In this document: positions 27,900-36,054 of the stretch, in pieces
How positions within the stretch are numbered: position 1 is the first letter of the stretch
How the letters are laid out: the number at the start of each line of letters is the position of its first letter
Notes under the pieces: model-generated
The model's database searches: none
Told to the model about the DNA's origin: nothing
What the model saw: only the letters and a program-made list of their open reading frames with translations
Assembly: GCF_001899645.1 (NCBI RefSeq)
Contig: NZ_MKVV01000024.1
Location: 15,615-79,614 of the forward strand
Direction of reading: 5' to 3'
From: Pseudonocardia sp. 73-21
Lineage (GTDB): Bacteria; Actinomycetota; Actinomycetes; Mycobacteriales; Pseudonocardiaceae
Length of the DNA stretch: 64,000 bases
Made by a program: the position numbers and the translations under genes

Positions 27900-28753
27900 T
27901 CGGGCCGGCCACCTCCACGGCGCCCCTGTCCGCCGCCGGACCGGTCGAGGAGCACCCGGCAACGAGCTTCACCCTCGCCGTCTGCTCCGAGATGGTCTTC
28001 ACCGAGCTGCCGCTCCTGGAACGCGTCAAGCGCATCCACGACCTCGGCTTCGCCTGCGAGATCTGGGGCTGGACCGACAAGGACGCCGACGTCCTCGCGG
28101 GCACGGGTGCCGAGTTCACTTCCATGACCGGCTACGTCGAGGGCGACCTCATCACCCCCGACGGCGCCGACGCCCTGCTGCGCACGGCCGAGCCGTCGAT
28201 CGCCTTCGCGAAGCAGATCGGTTGCCCGACGCTCAACATCCACGGCACCGGCCTCGGCGAGGGCGGCCTGCCGGTGCGGCCGGTCGAGGTCGTCACCGGA
28301 GAGATGTGGGTCGCCGCGGTGCGCACGCTGGAGCGTCTGGCGGCGCTGGCGGAGCGCGCGGGCGTCACCTACGTGATCGAGAACCTGAACCTCGAGGTCG
28401 ACCACCCCGGCACGCCGTTCGCCCACGCCGCGGACACGCTCGCGCTGGTCCGGGCGGTCGATCGCCCGCAGCTGCGGATGAACCTCGACCTCTACCACGC
28501 CCAGATCGGCGAGGGGAACCTCGTGGAGCTGGTCCGCCGCGCCGCGCCGTACCTCGGGGAGGTGCAGGTCGCCGACGTCCCGGGGCGCTGCGAGCCCGGC
28601 ACCGGAGAGGTCCACTGGCCGTTCGTTGCCCGTGCGCTCGCCGACGTCGGTTACGACGGTGTCGTCGCGATGGAGGCGTTCGCGAGCGATCCCTCCGTCG
28701 ACGGCTCCGAGCTCGCCCTCCGCCGCTTCCGCGACGCGTTCACCGTCCGATGA
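27896..28753 (+). CDS. TIM-barrel sugar isomerase (hydroxypyruvate isomerase/IolE-like)
   Basis: 285 aa, AP-endonuclease-2/xylose-isomerase-like barrel: VCSEMVFTELPLLERVKRI at the first strand, NIHGTGL, the metal site residues in VIENLN and NLDLYHAQI, and EVQVADVPGR..PGTGEV with the final VAMEAF. This order matches hydroxypyruvate isomerase-like enzymes. GTGA overlap with the dehydrogenase and ATGA overlap with the P450 gene. Confidence 0.82.
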   Translation: MIGPATSTAPLSAAGPVEEHPATSFTLAVCSEMVFTELPLLERVKRIHDLGFACEIWGWTDKDADVLAGTGAEFTSMTGYVEGDLITPDGADALLRTAEPSIAFAKQIGCPTLNIHGTGLGEGGLPVRPVEVVTGEMWVAAVRTLERLAALAERAGVTYVIENLNLEVDHPGTPFAHAADTLALVRAVDRPQLRMNLDLYHAQIGEGNLVELVRRAAPYLGEVQVADVPGRCEPGTGEVHWPFVARALADVGYDGVVAMEAFASDPSVDGSELALRRFRDAFTVR

Positions 28754-30933
28754 CCGCCCAGGCCGCGCGACCGGTCGTCTACGACCCCTTCTCCGTCGCG
28801 TTCCAGGAGGACCCGTTCCCCGTCTACCGGCGGCTGCGCGACGAGGCGCCGGTCTACCGCAGCGAGAAGTGGGGGTTCTGGGCGCTGTCGCGCTACGACG
28901 ACGTCCGCGCCTGCCTCCTGGACACCGACACGTTCATCAACCACCCGGGCATCGACCTCGACGCCACCAACGACCAGGGCGGCGCCGGCAACCTCCCGAT
29001 CATCGACAATCCCCGCCACGACGAGCTCCGGGCGGTGGTGCAGCGGCGGTTCATGCCGCGCAGCATCGCCGCGCTGGAGGACAGCGTCCGCGCGATCGCG
29101 ACCCGGCTCGTCGACGCGCTCGCCCCGGGCGGCGTCGCGGACATCGCCCAGGACCTGTCGTGGCCACTGCCCTACGAGGTGTTCTTCGACTTCCTCGGCC
29201 TGCCCCACGGCGAGGACCGCGCGCAGCTCATCGCGTGGTCGCACGGGCTCAAGGACCGCATCCCCGACGACGACCGGCTCACGCCCAAGGCCATCGCCTG
29301 CACCGAGAACTCGCGGATCTACCTGGCCGAGCTGCTGATGCGCCGTCACCGGGAGCCGAAGGCCGACCTGCTCACCCACATCGTGCAGTCCGACATCGCC
29401 GGTGTGCCCTTCGCCGAGGCCGACATCGAGCCCGCGTCGGAGATCGTCGGCCTGGTGTTCGGGCTGTACCTCGCCGGGATCGAGACCACCGCCGGGCTGC
29501 TGTCGACGCTGTTCCACGAGCTCGCCAAGCGCCCCGACCAGCAGCGGGCGCTGCGCGAGAACCCGTCGCTGATCCCCGGCGCCGTCGAGGAGGGGCTGAG
29601 GTACCGCACGCCGCTGCAGCTCACGGTGCGCACCGCGACCCGCGACGTCACGCTGCACGGCACCACCATCCCCGAGGGCTCCCGCGTCGCGATGGTGATC
29701 GGTGCGGCCAACCACGACGACCGGCAGTTCGACAACGCACACGTCTACGACGCCCTGCGGCCCGCCGTGCGCCACCTCGGGTTCGGCAAGGGCCTGCACG
29801 GCTGCCTCGGCAACCCGCTCGCGCGGCTGGAGGCCCGCGTCGCGCTGGAGGTGGCGCTGCCGCGGCTCGGGGGGTTCCGGGTAGCGGGCACGCCGGCCCG
29901 CTACCCCTCGACGCCCAACATGGCGGTGCTGGAGCACCTGCCGGTGTCGTTCCAGTCTCCGACGACGTCCGAGCCGGTCGTCCGCCGAGCCCCGGACACC
30001 GCGCTCCGTACGCTCGTCGTGGGGGAGCGCACCGAGGTGGCCGAGGGTGTGGTCACGCTCGCCCTCGCCGGTGCCGACCTTCCCTCCTGGGAGCCTGGCG
30101 CACACGTCGACCTGCTCCTCGGCAACGGTCTGACCAGGCAGTACTCGCTGTGTGGTGATCCGGACGACCGGGGCACCTACCGCATCGGGGTGCTGCGCGA
30201 GGAGGCCGGCGGCGGTGGGTCCCGCTTCGTCCACGACGAGCTCCTCCCCGGGGTGACGGTGTCGGTCCGTGCTCCCCGCAACCACTTCCGGCTGGAGCGC
30301 TCGGCGCACTACGTGTTCGTCGCGGGCGGCATCGGGATCACCCCGATCCTGACGATGATCGCCGAGGCCGAGGCAGCCGGCGCGGACTGGATGCTGCTCT
30401 ACGGCGGCCGCAGGCGCGCGTCCATGGCGTTCCTCGACGAGCTGGAACGCCACGGCGACCGCGTGACGGTGTGGCCGCAGGACACCCACGGCCTCCTGGA
30501 CCTCGACGCGCTGCTCCGCGAGCCGCGCCCGGACACGCTCGTCTACGCATGTGGTCCCGGACCGCTGCTCGACGCGGTCGAGGCCCGGTGCACGGGATGG
30601 CCCGAGGGGGCGTTGCACGTCGAGCGGTTCGCCGCCACCCCGCTCGCGGCGCCGGTCCTCGACGAACCGTTCGAGGTCGAGCTGGCGCGGACGGGCCGGG
30701 TCCTGACGGTCCCGACCGACCGCTCGATCGTGGAGGTCGTCGAGGCCGGGACCGGCATGAACCTCCTCACCTCGTGCAGCGAGGGCAAGTGCGGCACCTG
30801 CGAGACCGGGGTGCTGGAGGGCACCCCCGACCACCGCGACGTGCTGCTGACGCCGGCGGAACGAGCGGCGTGCGACCGCATGATGATCTGCGTGTCGCGC
30901 TCCTGCTCACCCCGCCTGGTCCTCGACCTCTGA
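28750..30933 (+). CDS. Self-sufficient cytochrome P450 fused to an FMN/2Fe-2S reductase (P450RhF/CYP116 type)
   Basis: 727 aa single polypeptide. P450 domain (about 1-400): I-helix AGIETT (242-247), ExxR in EEGLR, heme loop FGKGLHGCLG with Cys352. Reductase (about 415-625): RQYSL (463-467) for FMN binding and GGIGITP (526-532) for NAD(P)H. Plant-type 2Fe-2S domain (about 640-727): Cys676, Cys681, Cys684 and Cys714 in the canonical C-x4-C-x2-C-x29-C spacing. All electron-transfer modules are intact, as in phthalate-dioxygenase-reductase fusions. No membrane anchor. Translationally coupled to a dehydrogenase and an isomerase of cyclitol type. Substrate unknown; oxidative O-demethylation of a methylated cyclitol or sugar is a plausible inference. 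Confidence 0.93.
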   Translation: MTAQAARPVVYDPFSVAFQEDPFPVYRRLRDEAPVYRSEKWGFWALSRYDDVRACLLDTDTFINHPGIDLDATNDQGGAGNLPIIDNPRHDELRAVVQRRFMPRSIAALEDSVRAIATRLVDALAPGGVADIAQDLSWPLPYEVFFDFLGLPHGEDRAQLIAWSHGLKDRIPDDDRLTPKAIACTENSRIYLAELLMRRHREPKADLLTHIVQSDIAGVPFAEADIEPASEIVGLVFGLYLAGIETTAGLLSTLFHELAKRPDQQRALRENPSLIPGAVEEGLRYRTPLQLTVRTATRDVTLHGTTIPEGSRVAMVIGAANHDDRQFDNAHVYDALRPAVRHLGFGKGLHGCLGNPLARLEARVALEVALPRLGGFRVAGTPARYPSTPNMAVLEHLPVSFQSPTTSEPVVRRAPDTALRTLVVGERTEVAEGVVTLALAGADLPSWEPGAHVDLLLGNGLTRQYSLCGDPDDRGTYRIGVLREEAGGGGSRFVHDELLPGVTVSVRAPRNHFRLERSAHYVFVAGGIGITPILTMIAEAEAAGADWMLLYGGRRRASMAFLDELERHGDRVTVWPQDTHGLLDLDALLREPRPDTLVYACGPGPLLDAVEARCTGWPEGALHVERFAATPLAAPVLDEPFEVELARTGRVLTVPTDRSIVEVVEAGTGMNLLTSCSEGKCGTCETGVLEGTPDHRDVLLTPAERAACDRMMICVSRSCSPRLVLDL

Positions 30934-30981
30934 CGAACGGCACTGTCGTCGCACAGGTTCCGACCAGAGTGCCGTTCGTCA
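30931..30981. terminator. Bidirectional terminator whose arms contain both stop codons
   Basis: Perfect 14-bp inverted repeat TGACGAACGGCACT (30931-30944) and AGTGCCGTTCGTCA (30968-30981), loop 23 nt. The outer TGA of the left arm is the P450 stop and the outer TCA of the right arm is the stop of the convergent LacI gene. Confidence 0.75.
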
Positions 30982-31950
30982 GGCGTGGCTGCTGCGGCGT
31001 TCCACCAGCGTCGGGGCCAGCACCTCGTGGCGGGGCATGACCCGGCCCTCCAGCCGCTCGGCCAGCATCTCGACCGCCGTCCGTCCCATCTGCAGGCGGG
31101 GCTGGTCGATGCTGGTCAGGGAGAGCAGCGGGAGGCCGGCGAAATGGGTGTTGTCGTAGCCGACCACCGCCGGGGCCGGGCCGCCCGCCGCAACGAGCGC
31201 AGCCCAGGCGTCGACGGCCACGAAGTCGTTGTGGCCGAACAGGGCCGTGGCGCGCGGCTCACCCGGCCAGGACGCGGCGGCCGCCATGATGTCGCCGCCG
31301 TCGCGCACGACGCGGGCGGCATCGGCGAGCCCGGCCTCGGCCATCGCCTGCCGGTAGCCGGCCTCGCGGCCGACGCTGCTGGCGTTCGGCACGTCGGCGG
31401 TGACGTCGAGGATGCGGCGGTGGCCGAGGTCCAGCAGGTGGCGGGTGGCGAGCCAGCCGCCGCGCCGGTCGTCGGTGACGACGGTGTCGATGGCGTCGTC
31501 CACCAGCGGGCGGCCCACCAGCACCATCGGGACGACCCCGGCCACCTCCAGCACCCGGTCGTCGGGGAGGTCCGGCGAGATCAGCACGACGCCGTCCATC
31601 CGCAGCTCGAGGAACGTCTCGATCGCCGCGCGTTCCAGGTCCGGGTCGCGCATGCCCGTGTTGATCAACACCTGGAGCCCGCGGTCGGCCGCGCTGCTCT
31701 GGATCCCGTCCACCACCTCGGCGAAGAACGGGTAGTGCAGGTCCTGCACGACCACGCCGATCGTGTGGGTGCGCCGTCCGAGGTGCCGGGCAGCGGCGTT
31801 GGGCCGGTAGCCGAGCTCGGCCATCGCGTCGAGGACGACCTGGCGGCGGTGGTCGCTGACGTTCGTCGCGTCGCGGAGCACCAGCGACACCAGCGCCCGC
31901 GAGACACCGGCACGTGCGGCGACGTCCGCCTGCGTCACCCGTCGAGCCAT
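30979..31950 (-). CDS. LacI-family repressor, probable regulator of the P450 operon
   Basis: 323 aa. HTH VTQADVAARAGVSRALVSLVLRD, hinge RPNAAARHLGRRTHTIGVVV, and a complete effector domain (DGVVLISPDLPDD, VVGYDN, SIDQPRLQMGRTA). Convergent with the P450 operon and sharing its terminator. The palindrome at 26844-26861 is its likely target. The ATG has no ribosome site but a TATCCT -10 element 6 nt upstream (leaderless). Confidence 0.9.
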   Translation of the reverse strand: MARRVTQADVAARAGVSRALVSLVLRDATNVSDHRRQVVLDAMAELGYRPNAAARHLGRRTHTIGVVVQDLHYPFFAEVVDGIQSSAADRGLQVLINTGMRDPDLERAAIETFLELRMDGVVLISPDLPDDRVLEVAGVVPMVLVGRPLVDDAIDTVVTDDRRGGWLATRHLLDLGHRRILDVTADVPNASSVGREAGYRQAMAEAGLADAARVVRDGGDIMAAAASWPGEPRATALFGHNDFVAVDAWAALVAAGGPAPAVVGYDNTHFAGLPLLSLTSIDQPRLQMGRTAVEMLAERLEGRVMPRHEVLAPTLVERRSSHA

Positions 31951-31956
31951 CCCACG

Positions 31957-31962
31957 AGGATA
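31957..31962 (-). promoter_or_regulatory. -10 element of a leaderless promoter (TATCCT)
   Basis: TATCCT on the minus strand, 6 nt before the LacI start at 31950. Confidence 0.45.
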
Positions 31963-32078
31963 GGGCCGACGCCGCCCTCGCCACGGCCACCGGGCCGGTG
32001 GGCCGCGATGGAGCTGGTGCTCGCACCGCGGCTCGCGGTGCGGGGGACGACGGGTCCGGCCCCCGTGGCGGCCGGGGT

Positions 32079-32249
32079 TCAGCTCGCGCGACGGTGGGGC
32101 TCGGGTGGCGCGGTGCGGCCGCGGCCGAGCTGACGCAGCTGCTCGGCCAGGGCGGCCTCGACCGCGGCGTGCACTGCGGCAGGTGAGACGTGCGGGTCCA
32201 CGCGGCGGGCCGCGGCCAGTGAACGCGACGACACGGCAATGGTGATCAT
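32079..32249 (-). CDS. Small hypothetical protein
   Basis: 56 aa beginning MITIAVSSRS, with a strong AGGAGG site 8 nt before the ATG. Predicted to be a short helix-rich basic protein (AAVHAAVEAALAEQLRQL). It follows the 14-gene inositol operon after 67 bp, on the same strand. No family recognised; the ribosome site and an open frame are the only support. Confidence 0.45.
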   Translation of the reverse strand: MITIAVSSRSLAAARRVDPHVSPAAVHAAVEAALAEQLRQLGRGRTAPPEPHRRAS

Positions 32250-32316
32250 GGTAATCGCCTCCTGGGCGTGGGCCAGCTGTCGACGCGACGGTAACCCGTG
32301 GTGGGTCGCCGGCCTA

Positions 32317-33345
32317 TCACCGGCGGGCCATGTTTCCCTCACCATCGGGTGAGCCCGGCGTGGCGGACGGGCGCGGGGAGAAGCCCGCCGCCCGGTACAC
32401 CGCGTCGATCAGTTCCGCGGTCGCCACCGCGTCGTCGACGTCGAGCGGGAACGGGGCGCCGTCGTGCAGATGGGCCCGCACCGCCTCCAGCTGGTAGAGG
32501 TACGTCGAGCGGGTGCCGAGGTGCTCGGTGCGCTCGCCGTCCGCCGTGGTCACGACGATGCGGTCGTCGCGTTGCGGGAGCACGACGTTCATCGCCGTGG
32601 CCTCACCGCGGTCGCCGACCACCCGGCACGTGATGCACCAGTCGTCGGCCGCCATGTCGCAGTGCGCCTCACCGGTGACGCCGCCGGCGAAGGCGAGCTG
32701 CGCGGTGATCCGCTCGTCGATACCCGGGTGCCCCGCGCGCTCCTCGCCCGTGGCCGCGACCACCCGCGGCTCTCCCACGAGCATCCGCTGGCAGTGCAGG
32801 GCGTAGCAGCCGAGATCCATCAGCGCGCCGCCCGCGAGCTCCCACTGCCAGCGCGGGTCGTCGTCGGGCGGGGCGGGCATGGTGAACCGGGACTCGACGC
32901 GCCGCAGCGCGCCCAGCTCGCCCGACGACACCAGCTCCAGCAGCCGGCGCATCACGGGATGGTGGACGTAGTGGAAACCCTCCAGCACCGTGACACCGGC
33001 GTCCGCCGCTGCGTCCCGGACGAGTCGGGCCTCCTCGGCGTTGCCGGCGAACGGCTTCTCCGACAGGACATGCTTGCCGGCCCGCACCGCGGCGAGGTTC
33101 CACGGCCCGTGCAGGCTGTTGGCCAGCGGGTTGTAGACGATCTCGACCTCGGGGTCGGCGAGCACGTCGGCGTAGGACGCCACCACCCGCTCCACGCCGT
33201 GCTCGGCCGCGAAGTCCGCGGCCCGTCGCGGGTCCCGGGCCGCCACGGCGACGAGCCGGTCGCCGGTGGCGTGCGCGGGCTCGACGATCGCCGAGCCCGA
33301 GATCCGGGCGGCGCCGAGCACCCCGATCCGCAAGGGCTCGCTCAT
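32317..33345 (-). CDS. Gfo/Idh/MocA oxidoreductase at the end of the iol operon
   Basis: 342 aa. Rossmann start RIGVLGAARISGSAIV, EKP motif in VLSEKPFAGN, and GFHYVHHP. The GAARI loop and the ALMDLGCYALH motif place it nearer glucose-fructose-oxidoreductase/D-xylose dehydrogenase-type members than to IolG. The start overlaps the preceding TIM-barrel stop (TGATG). Probable dehydrogenase for a sugar or cyclitol related to inositol. Confidence 0.82.
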   Translation of the reverse strand: MSEPLRIGVLGAARISGSAIVEPAHATGDRLVAVAARDPRRAADFAAEHGVERVVASYADVLADPEVEIVYNPLANSLHGPWNLAAVRAGKHVLSEKPFAGNAEEARLVRDAAADAGVTVLEGFHYVHHPVMRRLLELVSSGELGALRRVESRFTMPAPPDDDPRWQWELAGGALMDLGCYALHCQRMLVGEPRVVAATGEERAGHPGIDERITAQLAFAGGVTGEAHCDMAADDWCITCRVVGDRGEATAMNVVLPQRDDRIVVTTADGERTEHLGTRSTYLYQLEAVRAHLHDGAPFPLDVDDAVATAELIDAVYRAAGFSPRPSATPGSPDGEGNMARR

Positions 33346-34202
33346 CAGGTGGCGGCCAGGATGGCGCGGAGTTCCTCGACGCTGGTGCGGACGTCGGTCA
33401 GCGGGCCCTCGCCCGTCGGCTCCTCGGTCAGGATCGTGTCCTGCTCCAGCACGTACCAGCCGTCGTAGCCGTGGCCGCGCAGGTGGCCGATGATCGCGGT
33501 GAAGTCGACGTCGCCCTGTCCGACGGGCCGGTACATGCCTTCGCGCACGGCCTCGGTGTAGGTGCGCCGCCCGCTCTGCACCTGCTTGGCCAGGCCCAGG
33601 TCCACGTCCTTGATGTGCGTGTGGGCCACGCGCTCCGGTGCCTGGCGGGTGAGCTCCGCGGGGTCGGTGCCGCCGATGAGCAGGTGGCCGGTGTCGAGGC
33701 ACAGCGCGATCGACGAGCCCTCCAGCACCTTCTGCACGTCGGCGGGGTTCTCCACCATCGTCCCGACGTGCGGGTGCAGCACGGCCTTGACGCCGTGGTC
33801 GACGGCCATGGCCGACAACCGGTCCAGGTTGGTCAGCAGCGTCCGCCAGCCCGCGTCGTCCAGCTCGGGGCGGGTGTCGTAGCCGTCGAGGCCGCTGATC
33901 GCCGAGAGCACGAGCGTGTCGGAGCCGGTGGCCGCGTACGTGACCAGCACCTTCTCCACCTCGGGCACCGGGTCGTGGTCGGCGACGTGCAGCAGCAGCG
34001 GGGTGAAGCCGCCGATGGCCTGCAGGTGGTGCTGCTCCAGGACCGCACGCGGGTCCTCGGGCAGGAAGCCGTCGGGCCCGAATTCGGTGGCGACCAGCCC
34101 GACCTCCTGCATCTCGGCGAGCACGCGCGACGGGGCCAGCTGGTAACCCCAGCCGGGCACCTCGCACACGCCCCAGGAGATGGGTGCTCCGGCGATCTTC
34201 AT
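33345..34202 (-). CDS. IolE/IolI-like TIM-barrel protein
   Basis: 285 aa xylose-isomerase-like barrel beginning KIAGAPISWGVCEVPGWG, the opening seen in inosose dehydratases and ketoinositol isomerases. Metal ligands are suggested by EFGPDGF, HPHVGT, CLDTGHL and HIKDVD. Two such barrels in the operon (see 40090-41010) suggest one dehydratase (IolE role) and one isomerase (IolI role); which is which cannot be settled here. Overlaps neighbours on both sides. Confidence 0.78.
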   Translation of the reverse strand: MKIAGAPISWGVCEVPGWGYQLAPSRVLAEMQEVGLVATEFGPDGFLPEDPRAVLEQHHLQAIGGFTPLLLHVADHDPVPEVEKVLVTYAATGSDTLVLSAISGLDGYDTRPELDDAGWRTLLTNLDRLSAMAVDHGVKAVLHPHVGTMVENPADVQKVLEGSSIALCLDTGHLLIGGTDPAELTRQAPERVAHTHIKDVDLGLAKQVQSGRRTYTEAVREGMYRPVGQGDVDFTAIIGHLRGHGYDGWYVLEQDTILTEEPTGEGPLTDVRTSVEELRAILAAT

Positions 34203-35194
34203 GGATTCTCCTTCACGGATACGGGCTGACCGGTGCGCCACGACTCGTCGGCGGCCAGGGCCAGGTCGAACGCGGCCAGCGCGTCGCGACCGGTGACAGG
34301 GGGTGGGGTGCCGTCGCGGACGGCGCGCGCGAACGCGTCCAGCTCCGCGGCGTAGGCCCAGGGGTAGCGCTCCTCGAAGTCGCGCGCGAGTTCCCGGGAC
34401 GCCAGCCCCGGGGTGCGCCACTCCACGCCGCGGACGTGCGGCGCGTCGATCCGGGCGGTGGCGAGGGTGCCCATGACCTCGGTGGAGCACTCGTAGCCGT
34501 AGCGGGCGCTGCGGCTGTTGTCGATCACACCGAGCGCGCCGTTGGCGAAGCGCAGCACGGTGACGGCGGTGTCGATGTCGCCCAGCTCCGCGAACGCGGG
34601 ATCGGACGCGGCACCGTGCGCGCTCACCTCCACGACCTCGCCGACGAGCCAGCGGGCGACGTCCAGGTCGTGCACGACGACGTCGAGGAAGAACCCGCCC
34701 GAGCCGGACAGGAACGCGGGGTTCGGCGGGGTCATGTCGCGCAGCGAGGTGCGGAACAGCGTGACCTCGCCCAGCTCGCCGGCCCGGATCCGGGCGGCCG
34801 CGGCCGCCCAGTCGGGGTCGGAGCGGCGGTGGAAGCCCACCTGGAACACCACGCCGGCCGCGTCGACGGCGTCCAGCACCGCGACGGTCGTGGCCCGGTC
34901 CAGCGAGATCGGTTTCTCGCAGAACACGTGCCGGCCCGCCGCCGCGGCCTGGACGGTGAGCGGCGCGTGCGTGCCGGTGGGGGAGGCGATCGCCACGGCG
35001 CCGACGCGGTCGATCAGCTCCTCGTAGGAGGTGGTCCACGGCACGTCGAACTCCGCGCCGGCGGCCTGCGCCGCGTCCGGGTTGGCGTCGTACACGCAGG
35101 CCAGCGAGGCGACGGAGCACCGCCCGGCCAGGGCGGCGGCGTGGATCCGGCCCATCCGCCCCAGCCCGGCGAGCCCGATCCCGACCCGGCTCAC
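34199..35194 (-). CDS. Inositol 2-dehydrogenase-like Gfo/Idh/MocA oxidoreductase
   Basis: 331 aa. GLAGLGRMGRIHAAAL, EKP motif in VFCEKPISLD, VHDLDVARWL and GFHRRSDPDW give the IolG-type pattern. The GTG start overlaps the IolH-like stop (GTGA). Possibly a second inositol-isomer dehydrogenase (scyllo- or D-chiro-inositol); specificity is not readable from sequence. Confidence 0.83.
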   Translation of the reverse strand: MSRVGIGLAGLGRMGRIHAAALAGRCSVASLACVYDANPDAAQAAGAEFDVPWTTSYEELIDRVGAVAIASPTGTHAPLTVQAAAAGRHVFCEKPISLDRATTVAVLDAVDAAGVVFQVGFHRRSDPDWAAAAARIRAGELGEVTLFRTSLRDMTPPNPAFLSGSGGFFLDVVVHDLDVARWLVGEVVEVSAHGAASDPAFAELGDIDTAVTVLRFANGALGVIDNSRSARYGYECSTEVMGTLATARIDAPHVRGVEWRTPGLASRELARDFEERYPWAYAAELDAFARAVRDGTPPPVTGRDALAAFDLALAADESWRTGQPVSVKENP

Positions 35195-36054
35195 GACACC
35201 AGCTCCTCGGTCACGCGGGCGAGCATCCGGCGGTGGATCTCGTCCGCCGTCTCCTCCCAGCCGAACACGCAGACGGTGGCGATGCCGTCGAAGTCCATCT
35301 CCCGCAGCGTGGAGAAGAACTCCTCCCAGTTGACCTCGCCGTGCCCGATCTCGCTGTGCTGGTGGATGCGGGCGTCCACGCCGGGTGGGTTGACGATGTA
35401 GCGGTTGCCCACGTTCGCTCGGTGGTTGTAGCAGTCCGCGACGTGCACGTGCGCGAGCTTCGAGCCGGCGTAGCGCAGCATCCGGCCCACGTCGCCCGTC
35501 CCGTCGGAGAGATGGAACGCGTGCGGGGCGCAGAAGACGTAGTTCACCCAGTCCCGGTCGAGGCCCCGGATGATCTGCACCGCGTCGTCGTTGGTCTCGG
35601 AGAAGTCGTACGGGTGCGCCTCGATGTTGAGCCCGATCCCGTAGTTCTCGAACACCGGGATCAGCTCGTCCATCGACTTGTAGAACGCGTGCTCGGAGCG
35701 CCGGGCGTCGTTGGGGTCACCGGACAGCTCGGAGTTCACCACCGGGCACTCCAGCTCGGCCGCGATCTCCAGCAGCCGGCGCCAGTTGCGCACCTGGGCC
35801 TGGCGCTCCTGCTCGTCCGGGGACGACCAGTCGAACACCGGCACCAGCGTCGCGATCTCGACGCCGGTCTCCGCGCACGCCTTGCGCACCTCCGCGATGG
35901 CCTCGCGGTCGGCCTTCGGGTAGCGGTGCCAGAAGAACCAGTCCGCCCGCGGTGAGAGCTCCAGGTACCGGTAGCCCAGCTCGGCGGCCTTGCGCACCTC
36001 CTCCGCGACCGAGAGCGAGGCGTGGTACATCGCCGGGTCGAGGGCGATCTTCAT
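35191..36054 (-). CDS. iolH: IolH-like sugar phosphate isomerase/epimerase
   Basis: 287 aa TIM barrel: KIALDPAMYHASLSVAEEVRKA, YLELSPRADWFFW, the NIEAHPYDF and HVADCYNHRAN metal-site segments, and the GHGEVNWEEFF end motif. The pattern matches IolH of actinobacterial inositol clusters, whose exact reaction is not established. Starts on the iolG stop (TGATG-type overlap at 36054). Confidence 0.75.
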   Translation of the reverse strand: MKIALDPAMYHASLSVAEEVRKAAELGYRYLELSPRADWFFWHRYPKADREAIAEVRKACAETGVEIATLVPVFDWSSPDEQERQAQVRNWRRLLEIAAELECPVVNSELSGDPNDARRSEHAFYKSMDELIPVFENYGIGLNIEAHPYDFSETNDDAVQIIRGLDRDWVNYVFCAPHAFHLSDGTGDVGRMLRYAGSKLAHVHVADCYNHRANVGNRYIVNPPGVDARIHQHSEIGHGEVNWEEFFSTLREMDFDGIATVCVFGWEETADEIHRRMLARVTEELVS

